A stretch of DNA of 41,493 nucleotides from positions 1 to 41,493 of the forward strand of contig CALUTM010000012.1 of the NCBI GenBank assembly GCA_944323705.1, in the 5' to 3' direction. Made by a program: the position numbers and the translations under genes. Under the pieces are notes generated by a model. The model ran no database searches. It had not been told where the DNA came from and saw only the letters and a program-made list of their open reading frames with translations. The first letter of the stretch is position 1. Each line of letters starts with the position of its first letter. Positions 31,898-40,061 of this stretch are shown here, one piece after another. Source of the stretch: Candidatus Gastranaerophilales bacterium (GTDB lineage: Bacteria; Cyanobacteriota; Vampirovibrionia; Gastranaerophilales; Gastranaerophilaceae).

Positions 31898-34210
31898 TCA
31901 TAAATGTTCAATATCAACAGGTTCTCTTTGGAGCAGAGATATAGCCTCCAACAAAGCTTGCCTCAAATTGTCATAATACTCTGAATCATTTGAATAAAAA
32001 CGACCGTAATCACAGATGGTACACATTTGCTTCATTAAATCAACAGTCATTGCAATTTCTTTAAACAAGCTCCCCTCATCTTTTATTGAATCCTTAAATT
32101 TGCCTGTGCATAATTTATGCCAATTTTGGCGGCTGTTTTCGGAGAGATTATTCAACTTTGCCCACCCATATACGTGATTAACCGTATCTGCACTTATCCC
32201 CATTTCCAAATGAGAAGATATACCCTTCATATCCTTGTGATAATTAGCTATATCACGGGCAATCTTTTGTGTAAGCTTAACGAGATTTACGCTTTCATTC
32301 TCTATTTCATACGGTTTTAAAGGATACTTTTCCGAATCATTATAAACTATATTTGCAAGAGCCGAAACCGCACCCGCCAACTCTATGGGAGACAGATTTT
32401 TTAAGTCTTTGTCGGCGATTACCTTTATAATCGGAATTTGCTCATATCCGTTCACATGTTTCAACAGTTCGCCCTTCAGGGTCATTTTTCCGTCCTTAAC
32501 AAACCCCTTTGTCTCCAAAATATCCTTCATAACTGCGTACTGCTCATATAACTCCTCTCTCATATACTTATTTGTAAAACCGTACAGAGTACGGGAGATT
32601 ATTTCCTTAATTTTTGCATCATCCGAATAGTTGGAGAGGTAATTGGCAATGAACGAAAAATCAAATTTAAAATTGCTTATCAAATCATTTGAACTTGATT
32701 CTTTCAAGCTTTCAAATATTTTATTCTGTGCGGTATTACAACTTAACGGCAAGCAAAACCCTTTTACATCTATTCCGCGTCTGCCTGCCCTTCCCGCCAT
32801 TTGATGAAACTCATTCGGAGTAAGATTTCTTTTTCCGTCCTCACTGCCGTCAGGAGATGAAGCAGGTTTTCTGGGTGAAGATATAACAGTCGTTCTGGCA
32901 GGCATATTTATACCGGCTGATAGTGTCTCCGTCGCGATTGCAACCTTTACCAGTTTCTTTTGAAACAATTCTTCCACAAGTTCTTTTTGGGTCGGAAGCA
33001 GTCCTGCATTGTGCAGAGCAAATCCTTTATACAATGCATCCGTATCCAGATTAACCCCTAAATATTTATTTTCGCGAGCATATTTTTGTATAATTTCACC
33101 AATCTCTTTCCGCTCTTCTTTAGTTGTAAGAGTAATTTCCGAGGAAAGGTGTTTTAACAAATTCCGACTGTCCTTTTTGCTAAATACAAAATATATCGCA
33201 GGCAGCTTATCTTCGTTAAACAATTTCATTGTTAGCTTAGAATACGCATCGTCAGAGGGTTTTGCATATATTGTTTTAGATTTTTTTAATGCAGCTTTTT
33301 GAGCCTCTTTCTTTTTATAAGAATGTTGAGAATTTGATTTTTTCATCTCCGGTGCAGTATTTTCAATTGATATCTCAAGAGGAACATGGCGATTTTCTGC
33401 CGGAACATCCACCCACACAGCATGTTTATATGCCTCTGCCGATTTATACGAACCGTCACATACCGCCTTTTCTGACGGAATACTCCTTATTTTTGCCATC
33501 CAATCGTTAATAGTTCCCGCATTTTTTGCCGTAGCAGATAAAGAAAGCATCTGCACCTTTTTGGGGGTAAACATAATTGACTGTTCCCAAATACCGCCTC
33601 TATCTATATCTCCAAGATATTGCAGCTCATCAAATATAACGGTTTTCAAATCCTCCGGCAAAGGGGAGTCTTTGTCAAACATCGTAGACAAAAGCATATT
33701 CCTGTACACCTCGGTTGTCATAATAACAATCGGAGCATCAATATTAACTTTCATATCCCCGGTTAAAAGTCCTACGTTTTCTGCCCCATATACCCTTGAA
33801 AAATCTCTGAATTTTTCATTACTCAATGCTTTAAGCGGCGTTGTATAAAAAGTCCTTTTCCCGTCCTTCAAATTTTTGGTCATTACATATTCGGCAATAG
33901 CGGTTTTTCCTGTACCCGTCGGAGCCGTCACAACAACATCATCATTGTTGTACAGGTAATTAGCACTTGTCGTTTGAAAAACATCGGGTTTAAACGGTTT
34001 ACCTGTATTTTCATCAATCTTTAGCTGAAAATAGTTTTCCTCGTCTATTGAACGGCTAAAATCCCTGTACTGTGTCGAAAATATCAACGGACAAGTAGCA
34101 GCAGGGAGTATAGCAGCCTTATAGGGTATTTTTACGGGAGTCGATTTTGCAAGAGGAGCCCCCTTTATCAGCGATACAAATTCTTTTCCTATCGGATTAA
34201 TTTTCACCAT
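31898..34210 (-). CDS. SKI2-like DEAD/DEAH-box helicase
   Basis: A 770-residue superfamily 2 helicase. Walker A is TAPTGTGKTAIAEY (about 95-108), motif II is FDELQYLGD (DELQ at 194-197, in place of DEVH), motif III is LSLSATAKN (about 222-230), motif V is TETLSAGINMPA, and motif VI is FHQMAGRAGRRGID (468-481). This set matches Ski2/Mtr4/HelY-type helicases rather than RecQ or UvrB. The N-terminal 65 residues form a lineage-type extension, and a basic linker (about 285-320) separates the two RecA domains. The helical C-terminus resembles the DSHCT area. RNA unwinding or degradation is likely. The ribosome site is aagga, about 10 bases before the ATG. It leads the recF-galE operon. Confidence 0.85.
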   Translation of the reverse strand: MVKINPIGKEFVSLIKGAPLAKSTPVKIPYKAAILPAATCPLIFSTQYRDFSRSIDEENYFQLKIDENTGKPFKPDVFQTTSANYLYNNDDVVVTAPTGTGKTAIAEYVMTKNLKDGKRTFYTTPLKALSNEKFRDFSRVYGAENVGLLTGDMKVNIDAPIVIMTTEVYRNMLLSTMFDKDSPLPEDLKTVIFDELQYLGDIDRGGIWEQSIMFTPKKVQMLSLSATAKNAGTINDWMAKIRSIPSEKAVCDGSYKSAEAYKHAVWVDVPAENRHVPLEISIENTAPEMKKSNSQHSYKKKEAQKAALKKSKTIYAKPSDDAYSKLTMKLFNEDKLPAIYFVFSKKDSRNLLKHLSSEITLTTKEERKEIGEIIQKYARENKYLGVNLDTDALYKGFALHNAGLLPTQKELVEELFQKKLVKVAIATETLSAGINMPARTTVISSPRKPASSPDGSEDGKRNLTPNEFHQMAGRAGRRGIDVKGFCLPLSCNTAQNKIFESLKESSSNDLISNFKFDFSFIANYLSNYSDDAKIKEIISRTLYGFTNKYMREELYEQYAVMKDILETKGFVKDGKMTLKGELLKHVNGYEQIPIIKVIADKDLKNLSPIELAGAVSALANIVYNDSEKYPLKPYEIENESVNLVKLTQKIARDIANYHKDMKGISSHLEMGISADTVNHVYGWAKLNNLSENSRQNWHKLCTGKFKDSIKDEGSLFKEIAMTVDLMKQMCTICDYGRFYSNDSEYYDNLRQALLEAISLLQREPVDIEHL

Positions 34211-34381
34211 TTTTAAATTCCTTTATTCCATATATAAAAAACCGTCAAAATATTATTTGCTAGTTTGTTGCTTATTATTTTACATAATATAGAAATCATC
34301 TTATCGGCTAACGGACGTAGGGTTATGAAAAATTTTACAATCCATTATCTTATAGTTAACAAAATAAGAGAGGTAATCAAT

Positions 34382-34948
34382 ATGAAACAAATAATTCCCG
34401 AAAAGAGTTCCGAAAAGGTTGCCAAGTTTCTTAAAAAAAATTCACTACACAAACGTGATTTTGCGGAAATGATTGGCGTCACGTTATCTTACGTTTATAA
34501 CCTTATAGACGAAACAGTTCCGTTTTCAACCAGAGGTACAACTATAGAAAGAATAGCAACCGTAATGAATATTGCACCAGAAGATTTTGCAGAATATAGA
34601 ATTCCGCAAGAACCGATTTTAATAGACGAATCCGTTGAAACTTTAAAAGACTATATTAAGGATAACAATTTGTCGGTCGTCTCATTTTTAAAATCCTTCC
34701 CGCGAAAAAAGCGAATTGAAATAGTCGATATTTTAAGGGGTGCTCTTCCAATACCTGTTGACTACAAAGAATTGAAACTGATTGGTAAAACACTGAACAT
34801 GCCTGAAGAAGAGATATACTCTCTTTGGGAGACAAGAGTCAAACAGGTTATGGAATCCGCAGGTATGAACATTTACGCAAATTCAGGGCTTATAACATCA
34901 ATGTTTGAATGTGCAAAAAAATATTTAGAAACAAATCTTAATAAATAA
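34382..34948 (+). CDS. Helix-turn-helix (Cro/CI-type) regulator with C-terminal domain
   Basis: A 188-residue cytoplasmic protein. Residues about 8-65 form an XRE/Cro-type helix-turn-helix: KVAKFLKKNSLHKRDFAEMI, GVTLSYVYNLIDE as recognition helix, TTIERIATVMNI and APEDFAEYR. The C-terminal half contains a second small helical unit (LPIPVDYKELKLIGKTLNMP then EEEIYSLWETRV) that may be another HTH or a dimer domain. The frame is open 39 codons upstream, but agagagg 8 bases before ATG 34382 and the domain start both support that codon. It may control a nearby gene; no operator could be assigned. Confidence 0.75.
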   Translation: MKQIIPEKSSEKVAKFLKKNSLHKRDFAEMIGVTLSYVYNLIDETVPFSTRGTTIERIATVMNIAPEDFAEYRIPQEPILIDESVETLKDYIKDNNLSVVSFLKSFPRKKRIEIVDILRGALPIPVDYKELKLIGKTLNMPEEEIYSLWETRVKQVMESAGMNIYANSGLITSMFECAKKYLETNLNK

Positions 34949-35016
34949 AGCAAATTTTCAATACAAAAAAACTTTATTAATATATAAGGTTAATAAGGTT
35001 AGGTTGTAGAAATTTT

Positions 35017-35044
35017 AAAAGCCGATTTTATCAAATCGGCTTTT
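35017..35044. terminator. Bidirectional intrinsic terminator at the lpxB 3' end
   Basis: A 12-bp stem, AAAAGCCGATTT (35017-35028) and AAATCGGCTTTT (35033-35044), encloses the loop tatc and is followed by T on the plus strand and preceded by A for the minus strand. The hairpin includes the last codons and stop of lpxB, and serves both the HTH gene and the lpxI-lpxB operon. Confidence 0.8.
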
Positions 35045-36164
35045 TTCTTAATTCTTCTTCTATACAAAGAGCAACTTCTCTTGCAGAGTATTTATCGGAC
35101 AATTTTTCCTTAACATGCCCGAGTGATTCAATTATAAATTCTCTGTATTTTTTATCATACAACAATCTCTCTGACTCATAGCAGATATTATCGACATTGA
35201 ACTTTAACTGTATAAGCTCCGGGACAATATCTTCATCCGTAATTATATTCGGAAGCGAAACCTTTTTAATACACCTAAAAATCAAATATGCAAGATACAA
35301 AATCCACGGTCCGCCATATCCTATAACCATCGGTACCTGATACAGTGCAGCCTCCAAAGCAACGGTACCTGATGCCAAAATCAGCGTATCCGATACACTC
35401 AAGAGTGCTTGATTCTCACCCTTTATAATTTTAAAATCAGTATCTTTGATATATTTATCAAACGTACCATCAGACAAATTCGGGGCATGAGAGATACAAA
35501 ACTGCAACTCGGGATGCTGCTTCTGCAATTTTTTTGCAGCCTTAATAAAAGTTTTGGCAAGAAAATGCAATTCAATAGGTCTTGACCCCGGAAAAACCGA
35601 CACCAACGGTCTTGAAATATCAAGCCCGTGTTTTTCGAAAAAAGCCTTTTTATCCGCAGGAGGAGGCAACTGTTTTATGAGAGGGTGCCCGCAATAATGA
35701 ACATCAATTCCCGCTTTTTTATACATTTCCACCTCAAACGGAAATATACAAAGTACCTTATCTACGTATTTTTTCAAACCTTTAATCCGCCATTTTCTGC
35801 TTGCCCACACCTGTGGCGGAATATAATGAAAGACCTTAATACCACTGTTTTTCAAGCGTTTTGCAACTCTCAAATTAAAAGTTCCGTAGTCAATAAGCAA
35901 AACCAAATCGGGCTTATAAGAATTCAAGAGATAGTCCGCAACCCTTTTTTCCAAAATAAGATGATCAATTATCATTTTTAAATTCAGCCCGAAGCCCGAC
36001 ATCTTGGAATGATCACAAAAGATTTTTGCACCTGCATTCTTGAGATTTTCCCCGCCAATCCCTTCTGCCTCAAGCTCGGGATCCATCTGTTTTAAAATCT
36101 CTAATACCTTAGCTCCGTGAATATCGCCGGAATACTCCCCCGTAATAATAAAGATTTTACTCAT
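35031..36164 (-). CDS. lpxB: Lipid-A-disaccharide synthase
   Basis: A 377-residue GT19 enzyme that joins UDP-2,3-diacylglucosamine and lipid X in lipid A synthesis at the inner-membrane face. Visible are TGEYSGDIHGAKVLE (the N-terminal GExSGD), EGIGGENLKNAG, LIDYGTFNLRVAK, HYIPPQVWASRKWRIKGLKK, CGHPLI and SVFPGSRPIELH. The donor region is ILASGTVALEAALYQVPMVIGY, followed by NIITDEDIVPELIQ. All are family blocks at normal spacing, so it looks active. It begins 1 base after the lpxI stop, an operon of two consecutive lipid A steps. Its presence implies a lipid-A-bearing outer membrane. Confidence 0.95.
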   Translation of the reverse strand: MSKIFIITGEYSGDIHGAKVLEILKQMDPELEAEGIGGENLKNAGAKIFCDHSKMSGFGLNLKMIIDHLILEKRVADYLLNSYKPDLVLLIDYGTFNLRVAKRLKNSGIKVFHYIPPQVWASRKWRIKGLKKYVDKVLCIFPFEVEMYKKAGIDVHYCGHPLIKQLPPPADKKAFFEKHGLDISRPLVSVFPGSRPIELHFLAKTFIKAAKKLQKQHPELQFCISHAPNLSDGTFDKYIKDTDFKIIKGENQALLSVSDTLILASGTVALEAALYQVPMVIGYGGPWILYLAYLIFRCIKKVSLPNIITDEDIVPELIQLKFNVDNICYESERLLYDKKYREFIIESLGHVKEKLSDKYSAREVALCIEEELRKKPI

Positions 36165-36165
36165 A

Positions 36166-36981
36166 TTAAACAGCCATCACCACTATATTATGTTTATTTG
36201 CATACTTTATGACATCTTCTCTGTCTACAATTATGGTTTCGCCCGCTTCGACTGCAATTAAGTCAGCCTTATACCTTTTCATCGTCTTAAGGGTTTTAAG
36301 CCCTATTGCGGGGATATCAAAACGTTTGTCCTGAGTCGGTTTTGCGACCTTGATAACTCTGGAATGGTTCTTTGCGATTTTACATCCGCGTTTGATACAA
36401 TTGTCGGTACCCTCAATTGCTTCAACAGCCATAATCATCTTATCTTTAATAACGACAGATTGTCCCACATCCAGTTTCCCGGTCTCTTTGGCAAGCCAAT
36501 AACCGTAATTGACATCCTCGATTTGCTCCTGTGTCGGCTGAACCTTCCCAAGGATACCCGACGGAATCATCAGGTTCTTTATAAACAAAGTCTGATCCAA
36601 AATGGTTATACCGATTTTTTCAAGCTCCTCAATTATCATAAGCATAACTTTGTCATCATTTAATCTGATTGCTTTTTTTATAAATTCCAAGGCTCTTGAA
36701 TCAAACTTCGGACGCTTAATAAGTATTGTCTTGCTGACTTTTCCCAAAAAAGTGATTTGCTTAATATTTTCAGCCTTTAAAATATCCTCTATTTTTTGCA
36801 CCTCACCGGGGCAAAACGAATATACTTTTGAACAATACTTTTTCAGCTGCGAATAATTGTCATTTGACAAAGATATCGCTACCACGTCAAATCCGTTTTC
36901 TTTAGCATATTGAGCCATTTTTACGGGTAAAAGCCCGTCTCCTGCAATCAGCCCTTGCTTCTGTTCCAATGCTACCGACAA
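36166..36981 (-). CDS. lpxI: UDP-2,3-diacylglucosamine pyrophosphatase LpxI
   Basis: A 271-residue LpxI, the non-orthologous replacement of LpxH in several phyla; it makes lipid X, the acceptor substrate of LpxB. Family blocks are GLIAGDGLLPVKMAQYAKEN, ITFLGKVSKT, GITILDQTLFI, WLAKETGKLDVGQSVVIKD, AVEAIEGTDNCIKRG, KPTQDKRFDIPAIGLKTL and AVEAGETIIVDRE. The frame is open to 37035, but the start is most likely the TTG at 36981. A strong ggagg lies 7 bases ahead of it, and the family begins just before LIAGDG. A tattat box lies upstream on the minus strand. lpxB follows after 1 base. Confidence 0.92.
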   Translation of the reverse strand: MSVALEQKQGLIAGDGLLPVKMAQYAKENGFDVVAISLSNDNYSQLKKYCSKVYSFCPGEVQKIEDILKAENIKQITFLGKVSKTILIKRPKFDSRALEFIKKAIRLNDDKVMLMIIEELEKIGITILDQTLFIKNLMIPSGILGKVQPTQEQIEDVNYGYWLAKETGKLDVGQSVVIKDKMIMAVEAIEGTDNCIKRGCKIAKNHSRVIKVAKPTQDKRFDIPAIGLKTLKTMKRYKADLIAVEAGETIIVDREDVIKYANKHNIVVMAV

Positions 36982-37095
36982 AATATTACCTCCAACTTTT
37001 ATGATAATAATACTATAAACATATTTTTGTAACAAAATTTATTTTACAATTTTACTTCAAATAAAAATTTAACATTAATTTACAATTGTTTATTA

Positions 37096-37101
37096 TAAAA
37101 T
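37096..37101 (+). promoter_or_regulatory. -10 box of the alanine:cation symporter gene
   Basis: TAAAAT (within tattataaaat), 7 bases before the ATG at 37108, with no Shine-Dalgarno sequence. The -35 is not clear (CATTAA at 17 bases). Confidence 0.4.
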
Positions 37102-37107
37102 AACCCT

Positions 37108-38637
37108 ATGAATTTAGATGCCGTAATAGATAGCTTACTTTCACCCGTCGCGGACAAAGTCTCAGGCTTTATCTTTTCTTACGTTACAATAGGAGGGGTT
37201 AAGGTCGAACTTCTCGTGGCTCTTTTGATTTCAGCAGCAGTATATTTTACACTGAGAACGGGCTTCATCGGATTTTGGGGATTTAAACATGCAATAAAAT
37301 TGATTACCAATAATTATAAACACAATAACCCGAGCGGTTATCAGCGTAAAAAGAGGGGAGAATTATCCTCATTTCAAGCCTTAAGTGCGACAATTTCGGC
37401 ATCAGCCGGAATTGGTAATGTTGCAGGCTCAGCCGCTGCAGTATCCATTGGCGGACCGGGCGTTATATTTTGGATGATTATTGCAGGGCTTTTTTCCATG
37501 GCATTAAAATTTTCGGAAGTATTACTCGGGGTAAAATTCAGGAAAACAAACCCTGACGGTACAGTTGCCGGAGGTCCGATGTACTACATTCCCGCCGCTT
37601 TCGGGGGTAAATATGGGGGAAAATCCGAGAGTAAATGTAGGGGAAAATATGAGAGTAAATTAGATAATTTAAGCATTGTTTTTGGCAAAGCTCTGGCAAA
37701 AATTTATGCGATATGCTGCATTTTTGCAATGATTGGGGGTTGGAATTTATTCCAAATTAATGCGATGACAGCTCAGTTTACGGAAGTAACGGGCGGAAAT
37801 AACAGTATTTTTGCAAATAACGGTTGGATATTGGGCTCAATTGTCGCGGTTATAACCTGGTTTACGATAATAGGCGGTATTAAGGCTATAGGCAAATTTA
37901 CCTCTAAAGTTACACCTATAATGTGTTCATTATATGTATTGAGTGCTTTTTTAGTCTGCATTTTTAATATTCATCATCTGCCGGAAACAATTGTACTTAT
38001 CATAAAAGAGGCTTTTTCACCCCGAGCCGTAACAGGGGGAGCTTTTGCCTGCCTGCTCTGGGGGTTCAGACGTGCCATGTTTGCTAATGAGTCCGGACTC
38101 GGTACTGCCCCGATAGCTTTTTCCGCAGTTAATACCAACAAACCCGTTGCACAAGCATTTGTATCACTGCTTCAACCTTTCGTTGACACGGTAATAGTCG
38201 GGGTTGCAACCGCTTTTGTAATAGTTGTATCCAAAGTATATCTCAATGTTGACGGTATTGCGGGAATTGAATTAACATCCAAAGCTTTTGCTACGATTTG
38301 CCCCGCATATCCCATACTCCTAACGGTTATGGCAAGCTGCTTTGTTTTATCTACAATGCTTTGCGGTTCTTACTACGGACTGAAAGCGTGGAATTTCCTC
38401 TTTGGGGATTCAAAGTTTAAAACGAGATTATTTCAAGCAATTTATTGTATTTGTATTATTGCGGGCTCAGCAATGAATTTTCAAAGTATAATTAATCTTT
38501 CCGATGCCGTAACTCTTTTTCTTGCAGTACCCAATTTGATTGCGGTTTTTGCCCTCTCTAACGTAGTAATGAAGGAGCTTAAGCGGTATTGTGAACGCTA
38601 CAACGTCGGCGGTAAAATAGTAAAATACTTGCGTTAA
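37108..38637 (+). CDS. Alanine or glycine:cation symporter (AGCS family)
   Basis: A 509-residue inner-membrane sodium (or proton)-coupled amino acid carrier with about 11 membrane segments. AGCS landmarks are TLRTGFIGFWGFKHAIKLI, the helix ATISASAGIGNVAGSAAAVS, GGPGVIFWMIIAG, TVAGGPMYYI, WGFRRAMFANESGLGTAPIA and QPFVDTVIVG. A 16-residue insert, coded by an in-frame 24-base duplication (37609-37656: KYGGKSES then KCRGKYES), lies in the loop right after GGPMYYIPAAFGG, where other members are short. The substrate is probably alanine or glycine. The ATG has leaderless geometry. Confidence 0.9.
   Translation: MNLDAVIDSLLSPVADKVSGFIFSYVTIGGVKVELLVALLISAAVYFTLRTGFIGFWGFKHAIKLITNNYKHNNPSGYQRKKRGELSSFQALSATISASAGIGNVAGSAAAVSIGGPGVIFWMIIAGLFSMALKFSEVLLGVKFRKTNPDGTVAGGPMYYIPAAFGGKYGGKSESKCRGKYESKLDNLSIVFGKALAKIYAICCIFAMIGGWNLFQINAMTAQFTEVTGGNNSIFANNGWILGSIVAVITWFTIIGGIKAIGKFTSKVTPIMCSLYVLSAFLVCIFNIHHLPETIVLIIKEAFSPRAVTGGAFACLLWGFRRAMFANESGLGTAPIAFSAVNTNKPVAQAFVSLLQPFVDTVIVGVATAFVIVVSKVYLNVDGIAGIELTSKAFATICPAYPILLTVMASCFVLSTMLCGSYYGLKAWNFLFGDSKFKTRLFQAIYCICIIAGSAMNFQSIINLSDAVTLFLAVPNLIAVFALSNVVMKELKRYCERYNVGGKIVKYLR
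37609..37656 (+). repeat. In-frame 24-base tandem duplication inside the symporter gene
   Basis: Units 37609-37632 and 37633-37656 agree at 20 of 24 positions (aaatatgggggaaaatccga versus aaatgtaggggaaaatatga, both ending gagt). Each unit codes eight residues (K-x-x-G-K-x-E-S), so the frame is kept. It is unlike the rest of the gene in being free of hydrophobic codons. Confidence 0.75.
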
Positions 38638-38649
38638 TATAATCTTTAC

Positions 38650-38678
38650 TTGCGGGGGAAATACAAATATTGTAAAAT
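38650..38678 (+). promoter_or_regulatory. Promoter of the homocitrate-synthase-like gene
   Basis: TTGCGG (38650-38655), 17-base spacer, TAAAAT (38673-38678). The predicted +1 near 38685 gives a leader of about 14 bases, nearly all of it the Shine-Dalgarno stretch aaggaggggg (38688-38697). Confidence 0.45.
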
Positions 38679-38698
38679 AAATGAGCAAGGAGGGGGTT

Positions 38699-40003
38699 AT
38701 GGCAAAAATTTATTTCGTAGATGTAACGAACAGAGACGGAGTACAGACTTCAAGATTAGGTCTGGCTAAACTCCAAAAAACTATTATAAATCTTATGCTC
38801 GACGATATGGGAATAACCCAATCCGAATTCGGTTTCCCGACAACAATGCACGAAATAAACTATCTGAACGCAAACCTTGAACTTGTTAAAAGAGGGGTGA
38901 TAAGAAGGACGAGACTCTCAGGTTGGATGAGGGCTATTGCACAGGATGTGGAGAAATCATTTACCAATTGTCCTCTGCTTGAAAACTGTAACCTTTCGCA
39001 ATCTACATCTGACCAAATGATTCAGGGAAAATATCTCGGCAAAAAAACAAGAGAAGATATATTAAAGATGACCTGCGAAGCGGTAGAGTGTGCCGTCTCC
39101 AAGGGGGCTAAAATCATTGGCGTAAACGCGGAGGATGCTTCAAGAAGCGATTTGGATTTTCTGATAAAACTGGCAAATGAAGCTAAGCTTCGGGGTGCTC
39201 ACAGATTCAGATATTGTGATACCCTTGGCTACGAAGACCCGAGCACCGCTTATAAAAGGATTTACCGACTGGCACGGGAAACTCAAATGCCTATAGAGCT
39301 GCATTACCACAATGATTTGGGCATGGCAGTCGCCTGCTCCGTAGAAGGTGCCCGAGCTGCGGTTGACGCTGGTGTTGACGCCTACATTAATACCGCAATA
39401 AACGGAATGGGGGAAAGAGCCGGGAATGCGGATTTAGTATCATGCCTGCTTGCAGTACTCAAGTCCGCTGGATTCAAGGGGATTTACAAAATTGACGGTA
39501 ATATTGATTTAAGCAAGTCCTGGAAGCTTGCCAAATATACAGCCTATGCGTTTGGACTTCCTATCCCCATTAACCAACCTGCGGTTGGCGACAACGCATT
39601 TGCACACGAGTCAGGAATTCACGCCGATGGAGCTCTGAAAGACAGAAGAAACTATGAACTGTATGATTTTGAAGAATTGGGACGAGGAGAGCCCGAAATT
39701 ATTGAAACAGGACGAATGATTACCACCGGAGAATACGGAGGAATTAAGGGGTTCAGAAATGTTTACGACAAACTTGAGATTGAATTTAAAGACGAAAATG
39801 AGGCAAGAAACATTTTGGAATTGGCTCGTTATGCAAACGTACATACACAAAAACCGCTTACGGAAAGTGAATTAAAGTTTATCTATCATTATCCCGATAT
39901 TGCAGCAAGGATTATGACGGTATCTCCATTCTACGAGCCGTCAGGAGAACTGCAAAAACGTTTGGAAAGCGGAGCTCTTGCAATGCCTCAGCACATTATA
40001 TAA
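38699..40003 (+). CDS. Homocitrate synthase-like (LeuA/NifV superfamily) enzyme
   Basis: A 434-residue HMGL-like TIM-barrel acyltransferase. The family start DVTNRDGVQTSRLG replaces the DTTLRDGEQ of LeuA/NifV. EFGFPTTMHE, the metal/base blocks GVNAEDASR, RYCDTLGYEDP and ELHYHNDLGMAVA, then NTAINGMGERAGNADL and FAHESGIHADGALKD, follow in order. This subgroup is often annotated homocitrate synthase in anaerobes. There is no LeuA-type allosteric domain; the C-terminal 70 residues are helical. It condenses acetyl-CoA with a 2-oxo acid, 2-oxoglutarate if the annotation holds. No nif or leu genes adjoin it. An ATG six codons upstream (38681) is less likely, as the strong aaggagg points to 38699. 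Confidence 0.8.
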   Translation: MAKIYFVDVTNRDGVQTSRLGLAKLQKTIINLMLDDMGITQSEFGFPTTMHEINYLNANLELVKRGVIRRTRLSGWMRAIAQDVEKSFTNCPLLENCNLSQSTSDQMIQGKYLGKKTREDILKMTCEAVECAVSKGAKIIGVNAEDASRSDLDFLIKLANEAKLRGAHRFRYCDTLGYEDPSTAYKRIYRLARETQMPIELHYHNDLGMAVACSVEGARAAVDAGVDAYINTAINGMGERAGNADLVSCLLAVLKSAGFKGIYKIDGNIDLSKSWKLAKYTAYAFGLPIPINQPAVGDNAFAHESGIHADGALKDRRNYELYDFEELGRGEPEIIETGRMITTGEYGGIKGFRNVYDKLEIEFKDENEARNILELARYANVHTQKPLTESELKFIYHYPDIAARIMTVSPFYEPSGELQKRLESGALAMPQHII

Positions 40004-40011
40004 TTATAGCA

Positions 40012-40043
40012 GTGGCGGATTTTGATAAATCAAAATCCGCCAC
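40012..40043. terminator. Strong hairpin terminator between convergent genes
   Basis: A 14-bp perfect stem, gtggcggattttga (40012-40025) and tcaaaatccgccac (40030-40043), encloses the loop taaa. It lies just after the homocitrate-synthase-like gene and before the end of the opposing envelope gene. The T-run is poor on both strands, so it may act as an mRNA 3' end or a bidirectional stop. Confidence 0.6.
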
Positions 40044-40061
40044 CATTAAATATTTTACCTG

